A stretch of 64,000 bases of DNA from Inquilinus sp. Marseille-Q2685 (GTDB taxonomy: Bacteria > Pseudomonadota > Alphaproteobacteria > DSM-16000 > Inquilinaceae). A model generated the notes under the pieces. That model was given only the letters and a program-made list of their open reading frames with translations, made no database searches and had not been told where the DNA came from. The DNA is taken from contig NZ_CAKAKL010000014.1 of NCBI RefSeq assembly GCF_916619195.1, positions 61,280 to 125,279 of the forward strand, given 5' to 3'. The position numbers were made by a program, and so were the translations under genes. The stretch's first letter is position 1. Each line of letters opens with the position of its first letter. Shown in pieces: positions 52,529 to 61,745 of this stretch.

Positions 52529-54262
52529 TTAAGCCACCACCCCCGCATGGTGCTCCACTGCCGCCAGCACCGTCTCCATCTGCACCTGGTGGCCCAGGGT
52601 GAAGCGGTCGCCGTAGATCGTCTCGTCCGGATACTCGGTGATCAGGGTCAGCGGCGGCACGTGGCGCTCGTCCGGCCCGATCAGGCAGGGAATGCCGTTG
52701 ATCACGGTGAACGGCCCGGCGCCGGCATGGGCGCCATAGGCGGCGAGCTGCATCCGGTTCAGCTGCAGGAGCGGCTCGATCCGGGCCAGGCGGCGGGTGA
52801 TCGCCTCGACCAGCGCCATGCCCGGCTCGGCCCAGTCCGGATGGTGGCGCAGGATCAGGAAGAAGCCCTTCGGGATGGTCCACATCTCGAAGCCGCGCGG
52901 CAGGTAGCCGGTGAAGGGCCGGGTCCATTCATGCGCCGGATAGCCGTGCAGGTTGACATGCAGCTGCGCCCCGGTGCGGGCGATCGCCTCCTGCCGCGCC
53001 GCCCGCTCGAAGAGCTCGACGCCGGTGCGGTATTCCAGGTCGTCGCCCAAGGCGGTATAGCGGGCGGCGTGGTGCATGTGCCGCGGATTGTCCCGGCACA
53101 GCCGGCGATGCAAGGCGTAGCCGTCCGGGTTCTCCAGCGGGATCACGGCGAGATGGTTCTCCGGGTCCTGCAGTAGAATCCGCGCGGCGCGCAGGGCGCC
53201 GACCGGACCGGTGGTCTCGTTGGCGTGCTGGCCGCCGGTGACCACCACCGCCGGGCGGGAGCCTGGGCGGATCAGCCCCGGCACCGCCCTTCCCTGCCGC
53301 GACCGCGCCAGGAACGGCTGCCCGCCCAGCGCCGCCAGCTCGCGATGCACCTGCTCGATCGACAGCGGCGCCTCCGCCATCTCCAGCGGCTGCTCCGGCC
53401 AGTCGCCGGGCTCGCTGGACACGTCGAACGGCACGGTCTCGACCCGCACCCGGGGCGCGCCGGCGCGGATCTCCGGCACGATCTGGCCCGGCTGCAGGCC
53501 GCGGTCGCCGACCGGCCGGCCGGAGTGGCGCTGGAACACCTCCAGCAGGGTGAAGTAGAGGTCCTCGTGCAGCGCCTCGTGCAGGCTGACGGCCTCCTCG
53601 TGGAAGGGCAGCGCCCGCTCGACCGCCGGCGCCTCGACCGCGATCGACAGCCGTTCGAAATAGGGCTCGTCCGCGCCCCAGGGATGGGCCTGGACCGCCT
53701 CGACCGCGGCGCGGAACAGGCCCTCGACCTCGGTCTCCAGCCGCTCGTCCCGGTCCGGCCGGCCGTCGGGCCGGCCGGTGACGCGCAGCCAGCCGGTCGG
53801 CGACAGGCAGGCGGCGCCGAGATGGTCGACGCCCAGATGGTTCGGCGCGAAGACCTCCGTCGTCGCGGTCCGGCCGTCGCGATAGCGCAGATTCACCCGG
53901 TAGCGCAGCGTCTCGTCGCCCGGCTCGAAGCGCAGCTCGACGCCCTGCAGCAGCGCCTTCAGCGGATAGGCCTCAAGCAGGAAGCGGTCGGGCGCGGCGG
54001 CAGGATGGACCGGATAGCGGATGGTGGCCGAGGCCAGCCCCTCGGTCTCGATCTCCTCCAGGACCGCATGCAGCAGCGGCTTGTAGGCGCAGCGCAGCCG
54101 GGCCGAGACGCCGGCCGACGCCAGCGCCGTCTCGGCCTCGCGGCGCGCCGCCTCGTCCTCGAACAGCCAGGCCTCCACCGCCGCGCCCTGGTGGCCGCCG
54201 GACAGGTCACGCAGCAGGGCGTCGAGGGTCCGCGGCGCCTCGCGGTCGAGCAGAACGGTCAT
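52529..54262 (-). CDS. M14-family zinc carboxypeptidase-like protein with N-terminal extension
   Basis: The product has 577 aa from the ATG at 54262. The C-terminal half has the M14 zinc motif in GGQHANETTGPVGALR (H-x2-E) and a later zinc His in HVNLHGYP, plus IPLENPDGYALHRRLC. The N-terminal ~330 residues resemble no domain I recognise. It starts 2 bases after the permease stop and closes a peptide ABC operon, so it probably hydrolyses the imported peptides in the cytoplasm. No signal peptide is seen. The frame stays open far upstream through the permease genes, but those are read in another frame. Confidence 0.8.
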   Translation of the reverse strand: MTVLLDREAPRTLDALLRDLSGGHQGAAVEAWLFEDEAARREAETALASAGVSARLRCAYKPLLHAVLEEIETEGLASATIRYPVHPAAAPDRFLLEAYPLKALLQGVELRFEPGDETLRYRVNLRYRDGRTATTEVFAPNHLGVDHLGAACLSPTGWLRVTGRPDGRPDRDERLETEVEGLFRAAVEAVQAHPWGADEPYFERLSIAVEAPAVERALPFHEEAVSLHEALHEDLYFTLLEVFQRHSGRPVGDRGLQPGQIVPEIRAGAPRVRVETVPFDVSSEPGDWPEQPLEMAEAPLSIEQVHRELAALGGQPFLARSRQGRAVPGLIRPGSRPAVVVTGGQHANETTGPVGALRAARILLQDPENHLAVIPLENPDGYALHRRLCRDNPRHMHHAARYTALGDDLEYRTGVELFERAARQEAIARTGAQLHVNLHGYPAHEWTRPFTGYLPRGFEMWTIPKGFFLILRHHPDWAEPGMALVEAITRRLARIEPLLQLNRMQLAAYGAHAGAGPFTVINGIPCLIGPDERHVPPLTLITEYPDETIYGDRFTLGHQVQMETVLAAVEHHAGVVA

Positions 54263-54264
54263 GG

Positions 54265-55116
54265 TCACAGCTTTCCGGTCGGGTCGAGGACGTCGCGCAG
54301 CCAGTCGCCCAGGAGGTTCAGGCCGAGCACGGTGAGCATGATGGCGAGGCCGGGGAAGACGCTGATCCACCAGGCCGTCTGCACATAGGTGCGGCCGTCG
54401 GCCAGCATGCCGCCCCAGCTGGGGATCAGCGGGTCGACGCCGAGGCCGAGGAAGGTCAGGCTGCTTTCCAGCAGGATGTTGTTGGCCACGTTCAGCGTCA
54501 TCAGGATGATGATCGGCCCCAGCACGTTGGGCAGCAGGTGGTCGAGGATGATGCGGTGGTCGCGCACGCCGATCGCCGCAGCCGCCTGCACGAATTCCCG
54601 CTCGCGCAGCGACAGCACCGAGCCGCGCACGAGGCGGGCGTACTGCACCCATTGCGAGACCACCATGAAGAAGATCAGCCGGTCGATCCCGCCGCCGAGG
54701 ATGGCGATGAAGGTCAGCGCGATCAGGATGAAGGGCAGCGCCTGCTGCACGTCGGCGCAGCGCATCAGCACCAGGTCCCAGAGGCCGCGGTAGTAGCCGG
54801 CGACCAGGCCGGCCAGCGTGCCCAGCACCACGGCGCCGGCCACCGAGGCGAAGCCGACGGTCAGCGAGATGCCGCCGCCCGTCACCACCCGGGCCAGCAC
54901 GTCCCGCCCGACCGGGTCGGTGCCGAGCGGATGCGCCCAGCTCTGGAACGGCGGCAGCAGCCGGGCGGTCAGGTCGAACCCCTCCCCGCCGTCGGGGAAC
55001 AAGAGGCCGGCGCACAGCACCGCCAGCACCATGATCCCGGTCAGGGCCGCGCCGAGGATGAACTCCAGGTTGCGCAGGCGGCGCGACCAGGGGCGGCTGT
55101 CTTCGACGATCGCCAT
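54265..55116 (-). CDS. Peptide ABC transporter permease, DppC/GsiD type
   Basis: The product has 283 aa. HPLGTDPVGRDVLARVVTGG after the first helix, the EAA region LREREFVQAAAAIGVRDHRI and the ending FLGLGVDPLIPSWGGMLADG are typical of DppC-type permeases. It is preceded by the DppB-type gene (3-base gap) and followed by the M14 peptidase. Confidence 0.92.
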   Translation of the reverse strand: MAIVEDSRPWSRRLRNLEFILGAALTGIMVLAVLCAGLLFPDGGEGFDLTARLLPPFQSWAHPLGTDPVGRDVLARVVTGGGISLTVGFASVAGAVVLGTLAGLVAGYYRGLWDLVLMRCADVQQALPFILIALTFIAILGGGIDRLIFFMVVSQWVQYARLVRGSVLSLREREFVQAAAAIGVRDHRIILDHLLPNVLGPIIILMTLNVANNILLESSLTFLGLGVDPLIPSWGGMLADGRTYVQTAWWISVFPGLAIMLTVLGLNLLGDWLRDVLDPTGKL

Positions 55117-55119
55117 CGC

Positions 55120-56043
55120 TCACTCGGTCCGGATGCGCGGATCGACCAGGCCATAGGCGATGTCGACCGCGAGGTTGATGACGACGATCAGGATCGCCAG
55201 CACCGTGATCACCGCCTGCAGCACCGGATAGTCGCGGGCGGCGATGGCGTCGAAGGCCAGCGATCCCATGCCGGGCCAGGCGAAGACCTGCTCGACCACC
55301 ACGATGCCGCCGACCAGCCCGCCGAACTGCAGCCCGATATAGGTGATCAGCGGGATGGCGCAGTTGCGCAGCGCGTGCTTGTACAGCACCACCCGCTCGC
55401 GCAGCCCCTTGCTGCGCGCGACCATGACGTATTGCGCCGACAGCGTCTCCAGCATCGCGGTTCGGACCAGCCGGACATTGGTGGCCGTGAGGATGATCGC
55501 CATGGTGGCGGCCGGCATCACCAGGCTGGCGGTGCCCTCCATCCCGCTCGGCGGCAGCCAGCCGAGGGCGATGGAGAAGACCAGCACCATCATCATCGCC
55601 AGCCAGAAGTTCGGGAAGGACAGCCCGACCAGCGACAGGATGCGGATCGCCTGGTCGACCGCCCTGCCCTTGTGCACGGCGGCGTGGATGCCGAGCGGGA
55701 TCGACAGCAGGATCGAGGCCAGCAGCGAGACGAAGGCCAACAGCAGCGTCGCCGGCAGCGCATGGCCGATCAGCTGGACGACCGGGGTGCCGCCGAGGAA
55801 GCTGCGGCCCAAATCCCCGGTCAGCAGCCCCTGCAGGAAGCCGAGATACTGAACCGGGAAGGGCCGGTCGAGGCCGAGGGCGGTGCGGATGCGCTGCAGG
55901 TCCTCCTCGGTCACGCTGCCGGCGCCCTGGGCCAGCATCACCGCCGGATCTCCGGTCAGCCGGATCGCCCAGGACACCAGAAGCGTCACCACCAGCACGA
56001 CGAACACCGCGAGCGCCACCCGCCTGGCGACGAAGCCGATCAT
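55120..56043 (-). CDS. Peptide ABC transporter permease, DppB/GsiC type
   Basis: The product has 307 aa from the ATG at 56043, whose first bases overlap the stop of the binding-protein gene (ATGA). MIGFVARRVALAVFVVLVVT starts the first helix; ALGLDRPFPVQYLGFLQGLL with GDLGRSF, and VEQVFAWPGMGSLAFDAIAA are DppB hallmarks. It forms the pore with the DppC-type protein. Confidence 0.92.
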   Translation of the reverse strand: MIGFVARRVALAVFVVLVVTLLVSWAIRLTGDPAVMLAQGAGSVTEEDLQRIRTALGLDRPFPVQYLGFLQGLLTGDLGRSFLGGTPVVQLIGHALPATLLLAFVSLLASILLSIPLGIHAAVHKGRAVDQAIRILSLVGLSFPNFWLAMMMVLVFSIALGWLPPSGMEGTASLVMPAATMAIILTATNVRLVRTAMLETLSAQYVMVARSKGLRERVVLYKHALRNCAIPLITYIGLQFGGLVGGIVVVEQVFAWPGMGSLAFDAIAARDYPVLQAVITVLAILIVVINLAVDIAYGLVDPRIRTE

Positions 56044-57725
56044 TCGACGGTCGTGTCGACGAAGCGCATCCGCTCGTCGGAAGGCAGCTGCACGTTCTGC
56101 ACGCGCCGGCTGACGCCGTAGATGGTGTTGAGGTTGTAGAGCGGCAGCTCCATCGCCTTGTCGGCGACATAGGTCGCGATCTGCTGCAGCGTCTTCTCGC
56201 GCTCGGCCTGGTCGTAGGTCTTGCGCTGCGCCTCCAGCATCGCGTCCAGCTCCGGGATGCTGTCGTACGGGTTCCACTTCTCGCCGGTGTGGTACATCAG
56301 ATAGGCGGTGTTGTCATAGTCGAAGGTCCAGCCGCCCCAGCCTTCCTGGAACAGCGCGCCGGTCTTGCCGTTCGGCACGATGTCGTTGAGGAAGACGTTG
56401 CTCTCATAGGGCTTCAGCGTCGCCTTGAAGCCGACCATCTGGAGATATCCGGCCACCGCCTGCAGCACCTCGCGGAGCGTGGCGTTGTCGCCGCGGAAGT
56501 CGAGCTGTAGCGGCGTGCCCGGCCGCACCCCGGCCTGGGCCAGCAGCGCCTTGGCGCCGGCGGGGTCGAAGGGCAGCGGCTTGAGGTCGGGCGGATAGCC
56601 GAAGGACAGCCGGCTCTGGAAGCTGACGATCGGCTCGGCCTGGCCGGCCAGCACCGTCTTGACGATGGTGTCGCGGTCGACCGCCATGATGATGGCCTTT
56701 CGCACCGCCTCCTTCGAGGTCAGCGGGTCCTTGGTGTTGAAGCGCATGGCATAGACGGTCGGGCCCGGCACGCTCTCGATGCGCAGCTTCGGGTCCTGCT
56801 CGATCACCGGCACCTGGGCGACCTCGACCTGGGTCGCGATGTCGACGCGGCCGGCCTGCAGCTCGGCCACCCGGGTCGAGGATTCGGCGATGAAGCGGTA
56901 GACCAGCCTGTCGATCTTCGGCGCCCCGCCCCAGTAGTTCGGATTGGCCTCGAGCGTCAGGCCGACCTTCGGCTCGTAGGACACGACCTTGAACGGGCCG
57001 GTGCCGATCGGCGCGGCGTTGAAGGCGTCGTCGCCCTTCTCGGCGATGTATTTGGGCGGCACGATCATGGCGCCGTAGCCGGCCAGCTTGGTCAGCAGCA
57101 CCGGGTCCGGCCGCTTCATCACGAAGTCGACCGTGTGGTCGTCGACCACCGCGACATGGTCGATCGAGTTGTAGTTCGACTGCTGCGGGCCCTTGGCGCC
57201 CTCCGGTCCCAGAAGCCGGTCGAAGGTGAACTTCACCGCCGCGGCGTCGAAGTCCTCGCCGTTCTGGAAGGTCACGCCCTGGCGCAGGTGGAAGCGGATG
57301 CGGTTGGCGTCGTCCAGGAACTCCCAGCTCGTCGCCAGCCCCGGCACCAGCTTCAGGTCCGGCCCGCGCATCACCAACCCGTCGAAGATCTGGCTGCCGA
57401 CCGATCCCCAGGCGACGAGGAAGGTGTCGATCGGGTCCCAGCTGCCGGGGTCCTGCCGCAGCGCCACAGTCAGCGTCCCTGCCGCCTGGGCCTGCGACTC
57501 CGCGGCCGGCAGCAGAGCCGCCGCCAGGGCCAGTCCGAGAGCGTGCCTGCCGATGGATCCGGGGAGTCGACCCAGAACGGTCGTTCCACGCTCAAGATTG
57601 TCATGCCCGGGCTTGACCCGGGCATCCAGAGAGCGTCGAGACCCTCTGGATTGCCGGGTCAGGCCCGGCAATGACAAAATGGAAAAGCCCTTCGTTTCAG
57701 CAGCCTTGGCTCTCGGATCGTTCAT
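56040..57725 (-). CDS. Family 5 solute-binding protein with palindromic repeat translated in its N-terminus
   Basis: The product has 561 aa from the second of two tandem ATGs (57725), after AGGGAAGG. Residues ~15-43 (LPGLTRQSRGSRRSLDARVK) are the translation of a GTCAT..ATGAC palindrome (57600-57675). The likely signal peptide (GLALAAALLPAAESQAQA) comes only after it, at ~60-80. The rest is a family 5 peptide-binding protein: GTLTVALRQDPGSWDPIDTF, LRQGVTFQNGEDFDAAAVKF, PIGTGPFKVV and NPNYWGGAPKIDRL. No ATG or GTG lies between repeat and signal, so the insert probably is translated, and export may be affected. Confidence 0.85.
   Translation of the reverse strand: MNDPRAKAAETKGFSILSLPGLTRQSRGSRRSLDARVKPGHDNLERGTTVLGRLPGSIGRHALGLALAAALLPAAESQAQAAGTLTVALRQDPGSWDPIDTFLVAWGSVGSQIFDGLVMRGPDLKLVPGLATSWEFLDDANRIRFHLRQGVTFQNGEDFDAAAVKFTFDRLLGPEGAKGPQQSNYNSIDHVAVVDDHTVDFVMKRPDPVLLTKLAGYGAMIVPPKYIAEKGDDAFNAAPIGTGPFKVVSYEPKVGLTLEANPNYWGGAPKIDRLVYRFIAESSTRVAELQAGRVDIATQVEVAQVPVIEQDPKLRIESVPGPTVYAMRFNTKDPLTSKEAVRKAIIMAVDRDTIVKTVLAGQAEPIVSFQSRLSFGYPPDLKPLPFDPAGAKALLAQAGVRPGTPLQLDFRGDNATLREVLQAVAGYLQMVGFKATLKPYESNVFLNDIVPNGKTGALFQEGWGGWTFDYDNTAYLMYHTGEKWNPYDSIPELDAMLEAQRKTYDQAEREKTLQQIATYVADKAMELPLYNLNTIYGVSRRVQNVQLPSDERMRFVDTTVE
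57600..57675. repeat. REP-like palindrome inside a coding region
   Basis: GTCATGCCCGGGCTTGACCC...GGCATCCAGAG and CTCTGGATTGCCGGGTC...CCGGCAATGAC form a 76-bp imperfect palindrome. It lies within the 5' coding region of the binding-protein gene on the minus strand and is open in that frame. Confidence 0.85.
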
Positions 57726-57754
57726 CATCGCCTTCCCTGTCTTGTGCTTGCGGC

Positions 57755-59632
57755 TCATGCCTCGACCGCCGCGAAATGGCTGGGCCCGACCGGCTGCAGC
57801 CGGTGGATCGCCGGTTCGTCGCCGACCGCGCGCACCGGGCTCGGGATCTCGCCCTCCAGCGCGGGACGCTGCGCCGCCTGTTCCGGATCGGCCACCGGCA
57901 CCGCCGCCAGCAGCCGCTTCGTGTACGGGTGCCGCGGCGTCTCGAACACCGCCCGGCGCGGCCCGATCTCGACGATCTGGCCGAGATACATCACCGCGAC
58001 CCGGTGGCTGATCTTCTCCACCACCGCCATGTCGTGGGTGATGAACAGGTAGGACAGGCGCTGCCGCGCCTGCAGCTCCATCAGCAGGTCGACGATCTGC
58101 GCCTGGATCGAGACGTCGAGGGCCGAGACGGATTCGTCGGCGATGATCAGCTTCGGGTCGCTGGCCAGCGCCCGGGCGATGCAGATGCGCTGGCGCTGGC
58201 CGCCCGAGAACTCATGCGGATAGCGCCCGGCCCGGGCCGCCGGCAGCCCCACCCGCTCCATCAGCTCGTGCACCCGCCTCGTCACCGCCGCGCGGCCCTC
58301 CGCTAGCCCATGGGTGACGATCGGCTCGGCGATCGAGAACCCCACCTTCTTGCGCGGGTCGAGCGCGGCGAAGGGGTCCTGGAAGACATACTGGATCTTC
58401 TGGCGCAGCCGCCGCCGCTCCGCCGCCCCCATCGCCAGCACGTCCTGCCCGTCGAAGCGGATCGAACCCGAGGTCGGCTTCACCAGCTGCTGCAGGGTCT
58501 TGCCGATGGTCGACTTGCCGCTGCCGGATTCGCCGACCAGCGCCAGCGTCTCGCCGGGATAGAGGTCGAAGCTGACCTCCTCCACCGCATGGACACGATG
58601 GGTGACGCGGCCGAGCATCGTCTTCTTCACGTCGAAGCGGGTGGTCAGCCGCTCGACCGACAGCAGCGGCGCCGACGTGTCGGCGGTGTCCTGCACCCGG
58701 GTCTCGCCGACGCTGCGCGGCGTGTCGCCGTCCAGCACGATCAGCGGCGTGCGCTTCGGCAGGTCCTCCCCGGCCAGGCTGCCCAGCCGGGGCACGGCCG
58801 ACAGCAGCGCGCGGGTGTAGGGGTGCTGCGGCACGCGGAAGATCTCGCGCACCGGCGCCTGCTCGACCTTGCGGCCGCGCCACATCACCAGCACCTCGTC
58901 CGCCATCTCGGCCACCACGCCCATGTCGTGGGTGATGAACAGCACGGCCATGCCCAGGTCGCGCTGCAGCTCGCGGATCAGGGTCAGGATCTGGGCCTGG
59001 ATGGTGACGTCCAGTGCCGTGGTCGGCTCGTCCGCGATCAAGAGGCGCGGCCGGCAGCACAGCGCCATGGCGATCATCACCCGCTGGCGCATGCCGCCCG
59101 ACAGCTGGTGCGGGTAGCGGTCCAGCATCGCCCCGGCATCCGGCAGCCGCACCCGGCGCAGCAGCGCCTCCGCCTCCCGCCGCGCCTCGCGCAGGCTCAG
59201 CCGCTGGTGCAGGACCAGCGCCTCGATGATCTGGTTGCCGATGGTGAAGACCGGGTTCAGCGACGTCATCGGCTCCTGGAAGATCATCGCGATGTCGTTG
59301 CCGCGGATCCGGCGCAGCCGGTCTTCCGGCGCCCGCACCAGGTCGACCGGCATCCCCTCCTCCGGCCGGAACCGGACCGCCCCGCCGGCGATCGCGCCGC
59401 CGACATGCCGCACCAGCCGCATCACCGACAGCGCCGTGACCGACTTGCCGGAGCCGGATTCGCCGACGATGGCGAGCGTCCGGCCGGGGGCAAGGTCGAA
59501 GCCGAGCGACTGCACGGCGGCGAAGGGCCCCGTGGGCGTGTCGAAAGTGACGGTGAGATCGCGCACCGAGAGCAGGGCGCCGGGCTCCGCGCCCGACCGC
59601 GGCGCGTCGAGCGTCTCGACGAGGCCGGTCAC
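57755..59632 (-). CDS. Peptide/glutathione-type ABC transporter, fused double ATPase (GsiA-like)
   Basis: The product has 625 aa from a GTG at 59632. Module 1 has [32 protein letters not shown] and DEPTTALD; module 2 has [29 protein letters not shown] and DESVSALD. This is the GsiA/DppDF fused arrangement. It comes first in an operon with binding protein, two permeases and an M14 peptidase (59632 to 52529), so imported peptides could be cut at once. Unlike the first peptide operon, the ATPase gene leads rather than ends. Confidence 0.92.
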   Translation of the reverse strand: MTGLVETLDAPRSGAEPGALLSVRDLTVTFDTPTGPFAAVQSLGFDLAPGRTLAIVGESGSGKSVTALSVMRLVRHVGGAIAGGAVRFRPEEGMPVDLVRAPEDRLRRIRGNDIAMIFQEPMTSLNPVFTIGNQIIEALVLHQRLSLREARREAEALLRRVRLPDAGAMLDRYPHQLSGGMRQRVMIAMALCCRPRLLIADEPTTALDVTIQAQILTLIRELQRDLGMAVLFITHDMGVVAEMADEVLVMWRGRKVEQAPVREIFRVPQHPYTRALLSAVPRLGSLAGEDLPKRTPLIVLDGDTPRSVGETRVQDTADTSAPLLSVERLTTRFDVKKTMLGRVTHRVHAVEEVSFDLYPGETLALVGESGSGKSTIGKTLQQLVKPTSGSIRFDGQDVLAMGAAERRRLRQKIQYVFQDPFAALDPRKKVGFSIAEPIVTHGLAEGRAAVTRRVHELMERVGLPAARAGRYPHEFSGGQRQRICIARALASDPKLIIADESVSALDVSIQAQIVDLLMELQARQRLSYLFITHDMAVVEKISHRVAVMYLGQIVEIGPRRAVFETPRHPYTKRLLAAVPVADPEQAAQRPALEGEIPSPVRAVGDEPAIHRLQPVGPSHFAAVEA

Positions 59633-59732
59633 AGCCCGATCGCCGGCACGCGTCCGTTCACCCTGCCCTGCCCCATGCCCGCCTCTGTCCGGAGATTCGA
59701 CGGCGAACTGTCGAAGCCCCGCCGCCGCCCTG

Positions 59733-60353
59733 TCAACCCGCTCTTCGCCGCGGCGCCACGAGCGCGTCCCAGCCGGCCATGGCGCAGTCGACGACCGCCT
59801 GCAGCGCGGCGCAGTCGGCGCCGTTTCGGGCCTGGATGGACAGCCCGTTCAGCACGGTGACGTAATAGGCGGCGACCGCCCCGGTGTCGGCCCCTTCCGG
59901 CACGTCGCCCTCGGCCACGCCGCGGTCCAGCCGCGCCTTGAGCCGCGACACCGACTCGCGTCCGGACTCCAGCAGATAGTCGCGGATCTCCGGGCTGGCG
60001 GGAACGCCGACGGCCGACGCCAGCACGATCATGCAGCCGGGCGGCTGGCCCGGCGCCGTGTAGGCGACGGCGTGCTCGCGCAGCATCGCCTCGACCCCCG
60101 CCCGAGCCGTCGCCGCCTCCTGCAAGGTCCGGGACGCGGTGCCTCCCTCGCCTGCCGCGTAAAGCTCCAGCGCCTCGCGGAACAGCGCCTCCTTGCAGCC
60201 GAAGGCGGCGTAGAGGCTGGGCGAGTTGATGCCCATCGCGGCGGTCAGGTCGGTCATCGACGCGCCGTCATAGCCGCGCGCCCAGAACACCTCCATCGCC
60301 CGGCGCAGGGCGGCGGCCCGGTCGAAGCTGCGGGGGCGGCCCCGTTCGGCCAT
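59733..60353 (-). CDS. TetR/AcrR family regulator
   Basis: The product has 206 aa from the ATG at 60353, after AAAGGA. The start AERGRPRSFDRAAALRRAME and HTH GASMTDLTAAMGINSPSLYA with AFGCKEALF belong to the common subtype that sits beside SDR or oxidoreductase genes. It is divergent from an SDR gene; two inverse operator copies (60367-60384 and 60422-60439) lie between. Confidence 0.88.
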   Translation of the reverse strand: MAERGRPRSFDRAAALRRAMEVFWARGYDGASMTDLTAAMGINSPSLYAAFGCKEALFREALELYAAGEGGTASRTLQEAATARAGVEAMLREHAVAYTAPGQPPGCMIVLASAVGVPASPEIRDYLLESGRESVSRLKARLDRGVAEGDVPEGADTGAVAAYYVTVLNGLSIQARNGADCAALQAVVDCAMAGWDALVAPRRRAG

Positions 60354-60366
60354 CGCGGATCCTTTC

Positions 60367-60439
60367 TGTGTTGCCCAATACATAATTCACTGGACAGAGG
60401 CCGGCAAGCCGGATACGGATTTGTGTATCGATCAACACA
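60367..60439. promoter_or_regulatory. Two TGTGT-N8-ACAnA operators between tetR and SDR
   Basis: TGTGTTGCCCAATACATA (60367-60384) and TGTGTATCGATCAACACA (60422-60439) are related palindromes in opposite orientation; the 11-mer TTTCTGTGTTG at 60363 recurs as CAACACAGAAA at 60434. One copy sits before each divergent gene, as expected for a TetR repressor controlling both. Confidence 0.6.
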
Positions 60440-60454
60440 GAAATGGAGAGACCC

Positions 60455-61195
60455 ATGTCCGGACTGTCCGGAAAGGTCGCGCTGGTCACCGGCGGCAGCC
60501 GCGGCATCGGCGCCGCGATCGCGGAACGGCTGGCGCGGGACGGGGCCGATGTGGCGCTGACCTATGCCGCATCGCCCGACAAGGCGCAGGACGTGGTCGG
60601 GCGGATCGAGGCGGCCGGCCGGCGCGGCCTGGCGATCGCCGCCGACGCCACGGACGGCAAGGCGGTGCAAGCGGCGGTGGAGCGGACCCTGGCCGGGCTC
60701 GGGCGGATCGACATCCTGGTCAACAACGCCGGGGTCTTCCCCTACGGCCCGATCGAGGAGGTCGGCGAGGACGAGCTGGACCGCGTCCTGGCGATCCACG
60801 TCCGCTCCAGCTTCCTGGCGGCGCAGACGGCGGCCCGGCACATGGGCAAGGGCGGGCGGATCATCTCGATCGGCTCCTGCCTCGCCGATTATGCCGGCGG
60901 GGCGAACATGACGCTCTACGTCATGACCAAGGCGGCGCTGACCGGGCTGACCCGCGGCCTGGCGCGCGATCTCGGCCCGCGCGGCATCACCGCCAACATC
61001 GTCCACCCCGGCCCGACCGACACCGACATGAACCCGGCGGACGGGCCGGGCGCGGAGGGGCAGCGCCAGCACATCGCGCTCGGCCATTACGGCGAGGCCG
61101 CAGACATCGCGGCCATGGTCGCCCATCTGGCCGGCGAAGGCGGCCGCTGGGTGACCGGCGCGTCCATCGCCGTGGACGGCGGCGTCAACGCCTGA
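60455..61195 (+). CDS. Short-chain dehydrogenase/reductase (3-oxoacyl reductase-like)
   Basis: The product has 246 aa from the ATG at 60455 after GGAGAG. ALVTGGSRGIGAAIAERLA, VNNAGVFPYGP, IISIGSC with the catalytic Ser, and Y-x3-K in LYVMTKAAL are classical SDR motifs; HPGPTDTDMNPADG is typical of the subgroup paired with TetR genes. Substrate unknown, probably a small carbonyl compound. Confidence 0.9.
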   Translation: MSGLSGKVALVTGGSRGIGAAIAERLARDGADVALTYAASPDKAQDVVGRIEAAGRRGLAIAADATDGKAVQAAVERTLAGLGRIDILVNNAGVFPYGPIEEVGEDELDRVLAIHVRSSFLAAQTAARHMGKGGRIISIGSCLADYAGGANMTLYVMTKAALTGLTRGLARDLGPRGITANIVHPGPTDTDMNPADGPGAEGQRQHIALGHYGEAADIAAMVAHLAGEGGRWVTGASIAVDGGVNA

Positions 61196-61205
61196 AACCG
61201 GGATC

Positions 61206-61238
61206 GAAAAAGGCCCGTCGCCTCGCGGCGGCGGGCCT
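61206..61238 (-). terminator. Rho-independent terminator of the SPW-repeat gene
   Basis: On the minus strand AGGCCCGCCGCC and GGCGACGGGCCT pair around a short GC loop and are followed by TTTTT. It lies ~20 bases after the SPW gene stop and could also stop the SDR transcript weakly. Confidence 0.8.
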
Positions 61239-61259
61239 CACAGGCCATTGCCTCACGCC

Positions 61260-61622
61260 TCAGGCGTGGGCATGCGGGGTGTGACGCCAGTCCCACAGCG
61301 CCCAGGCCGACAGGGCCACCGCCAGCACGCCGAGGACCACATGGGTCCACATGGCGTTCATGCTGGCGGCGAAGCCGAGCGCCCAGGGGGCGATGATCAG
61401 CCAGACGCCGAGAACCAGGTTCACCCACTCCTCCCATTCGGCGAAGGCCGAGAGCGCCGCGATCGTGATCAGGCCGATCACCACGGCCACGATCCAGGCG
61501 TTCCAAGTGGGCACTGTCTCGCCCACGAAGCCGACCACCCAGGGAGAGATGAACAGGACGACCGCCAAGACCAGATTGGCCCAGTCCTGCGGCTTCCTGT
61601 CTTCCGTCGTTGCAGCAGCCAT
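61260..61622 (-). CDS. SPW-repeat membrane protein
   Basis: The product has 120 aa from the ATG at 61622, after GGAGG. It has four membrane segments in two halves, each starting with a W-x-N-L-V-L motif (DWANLVLAVVLFISPWVVGF and EWVNLVLGVWLIIAPWALGF) that holds SPW or its variant APW. SPW proteins are small membrane proteins of unknown function. It is a single gene with its own terminator. Confidence 0.9.
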   Translation of the reverse strand: MAAATTEDRKPQDWANLVLAVVLFISPWVVGFVGETVPTWNAWIVAVVIGLITIAALSAFAEWEEWVNLVLGVWLIIAPWALGFAASMNAMWTHVVLGVLAVALSAWALWDWRHTPHAHA

Positions 61623-61745
61623 GACCAACCTCCAATCGTGAAGATCAACCAAGCCACAACGCTTCGCGCGACTGCGCGGAGTCTCTGATGATCTGGTTTC
61701 GTTCGCCCCGAATTTCAAGGATCCGGCAAGTCGAAGGGCCTCCGG

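Noticed and set aside
52529..56170. One minus-strand frame of over 1200 codons that could suggest a giant fusion protein
   Set aside because: Only its last 577 codons carry a domain; the upstream part is a shadow of two ABC permeases read in other frames, with their own starts and overlaps.
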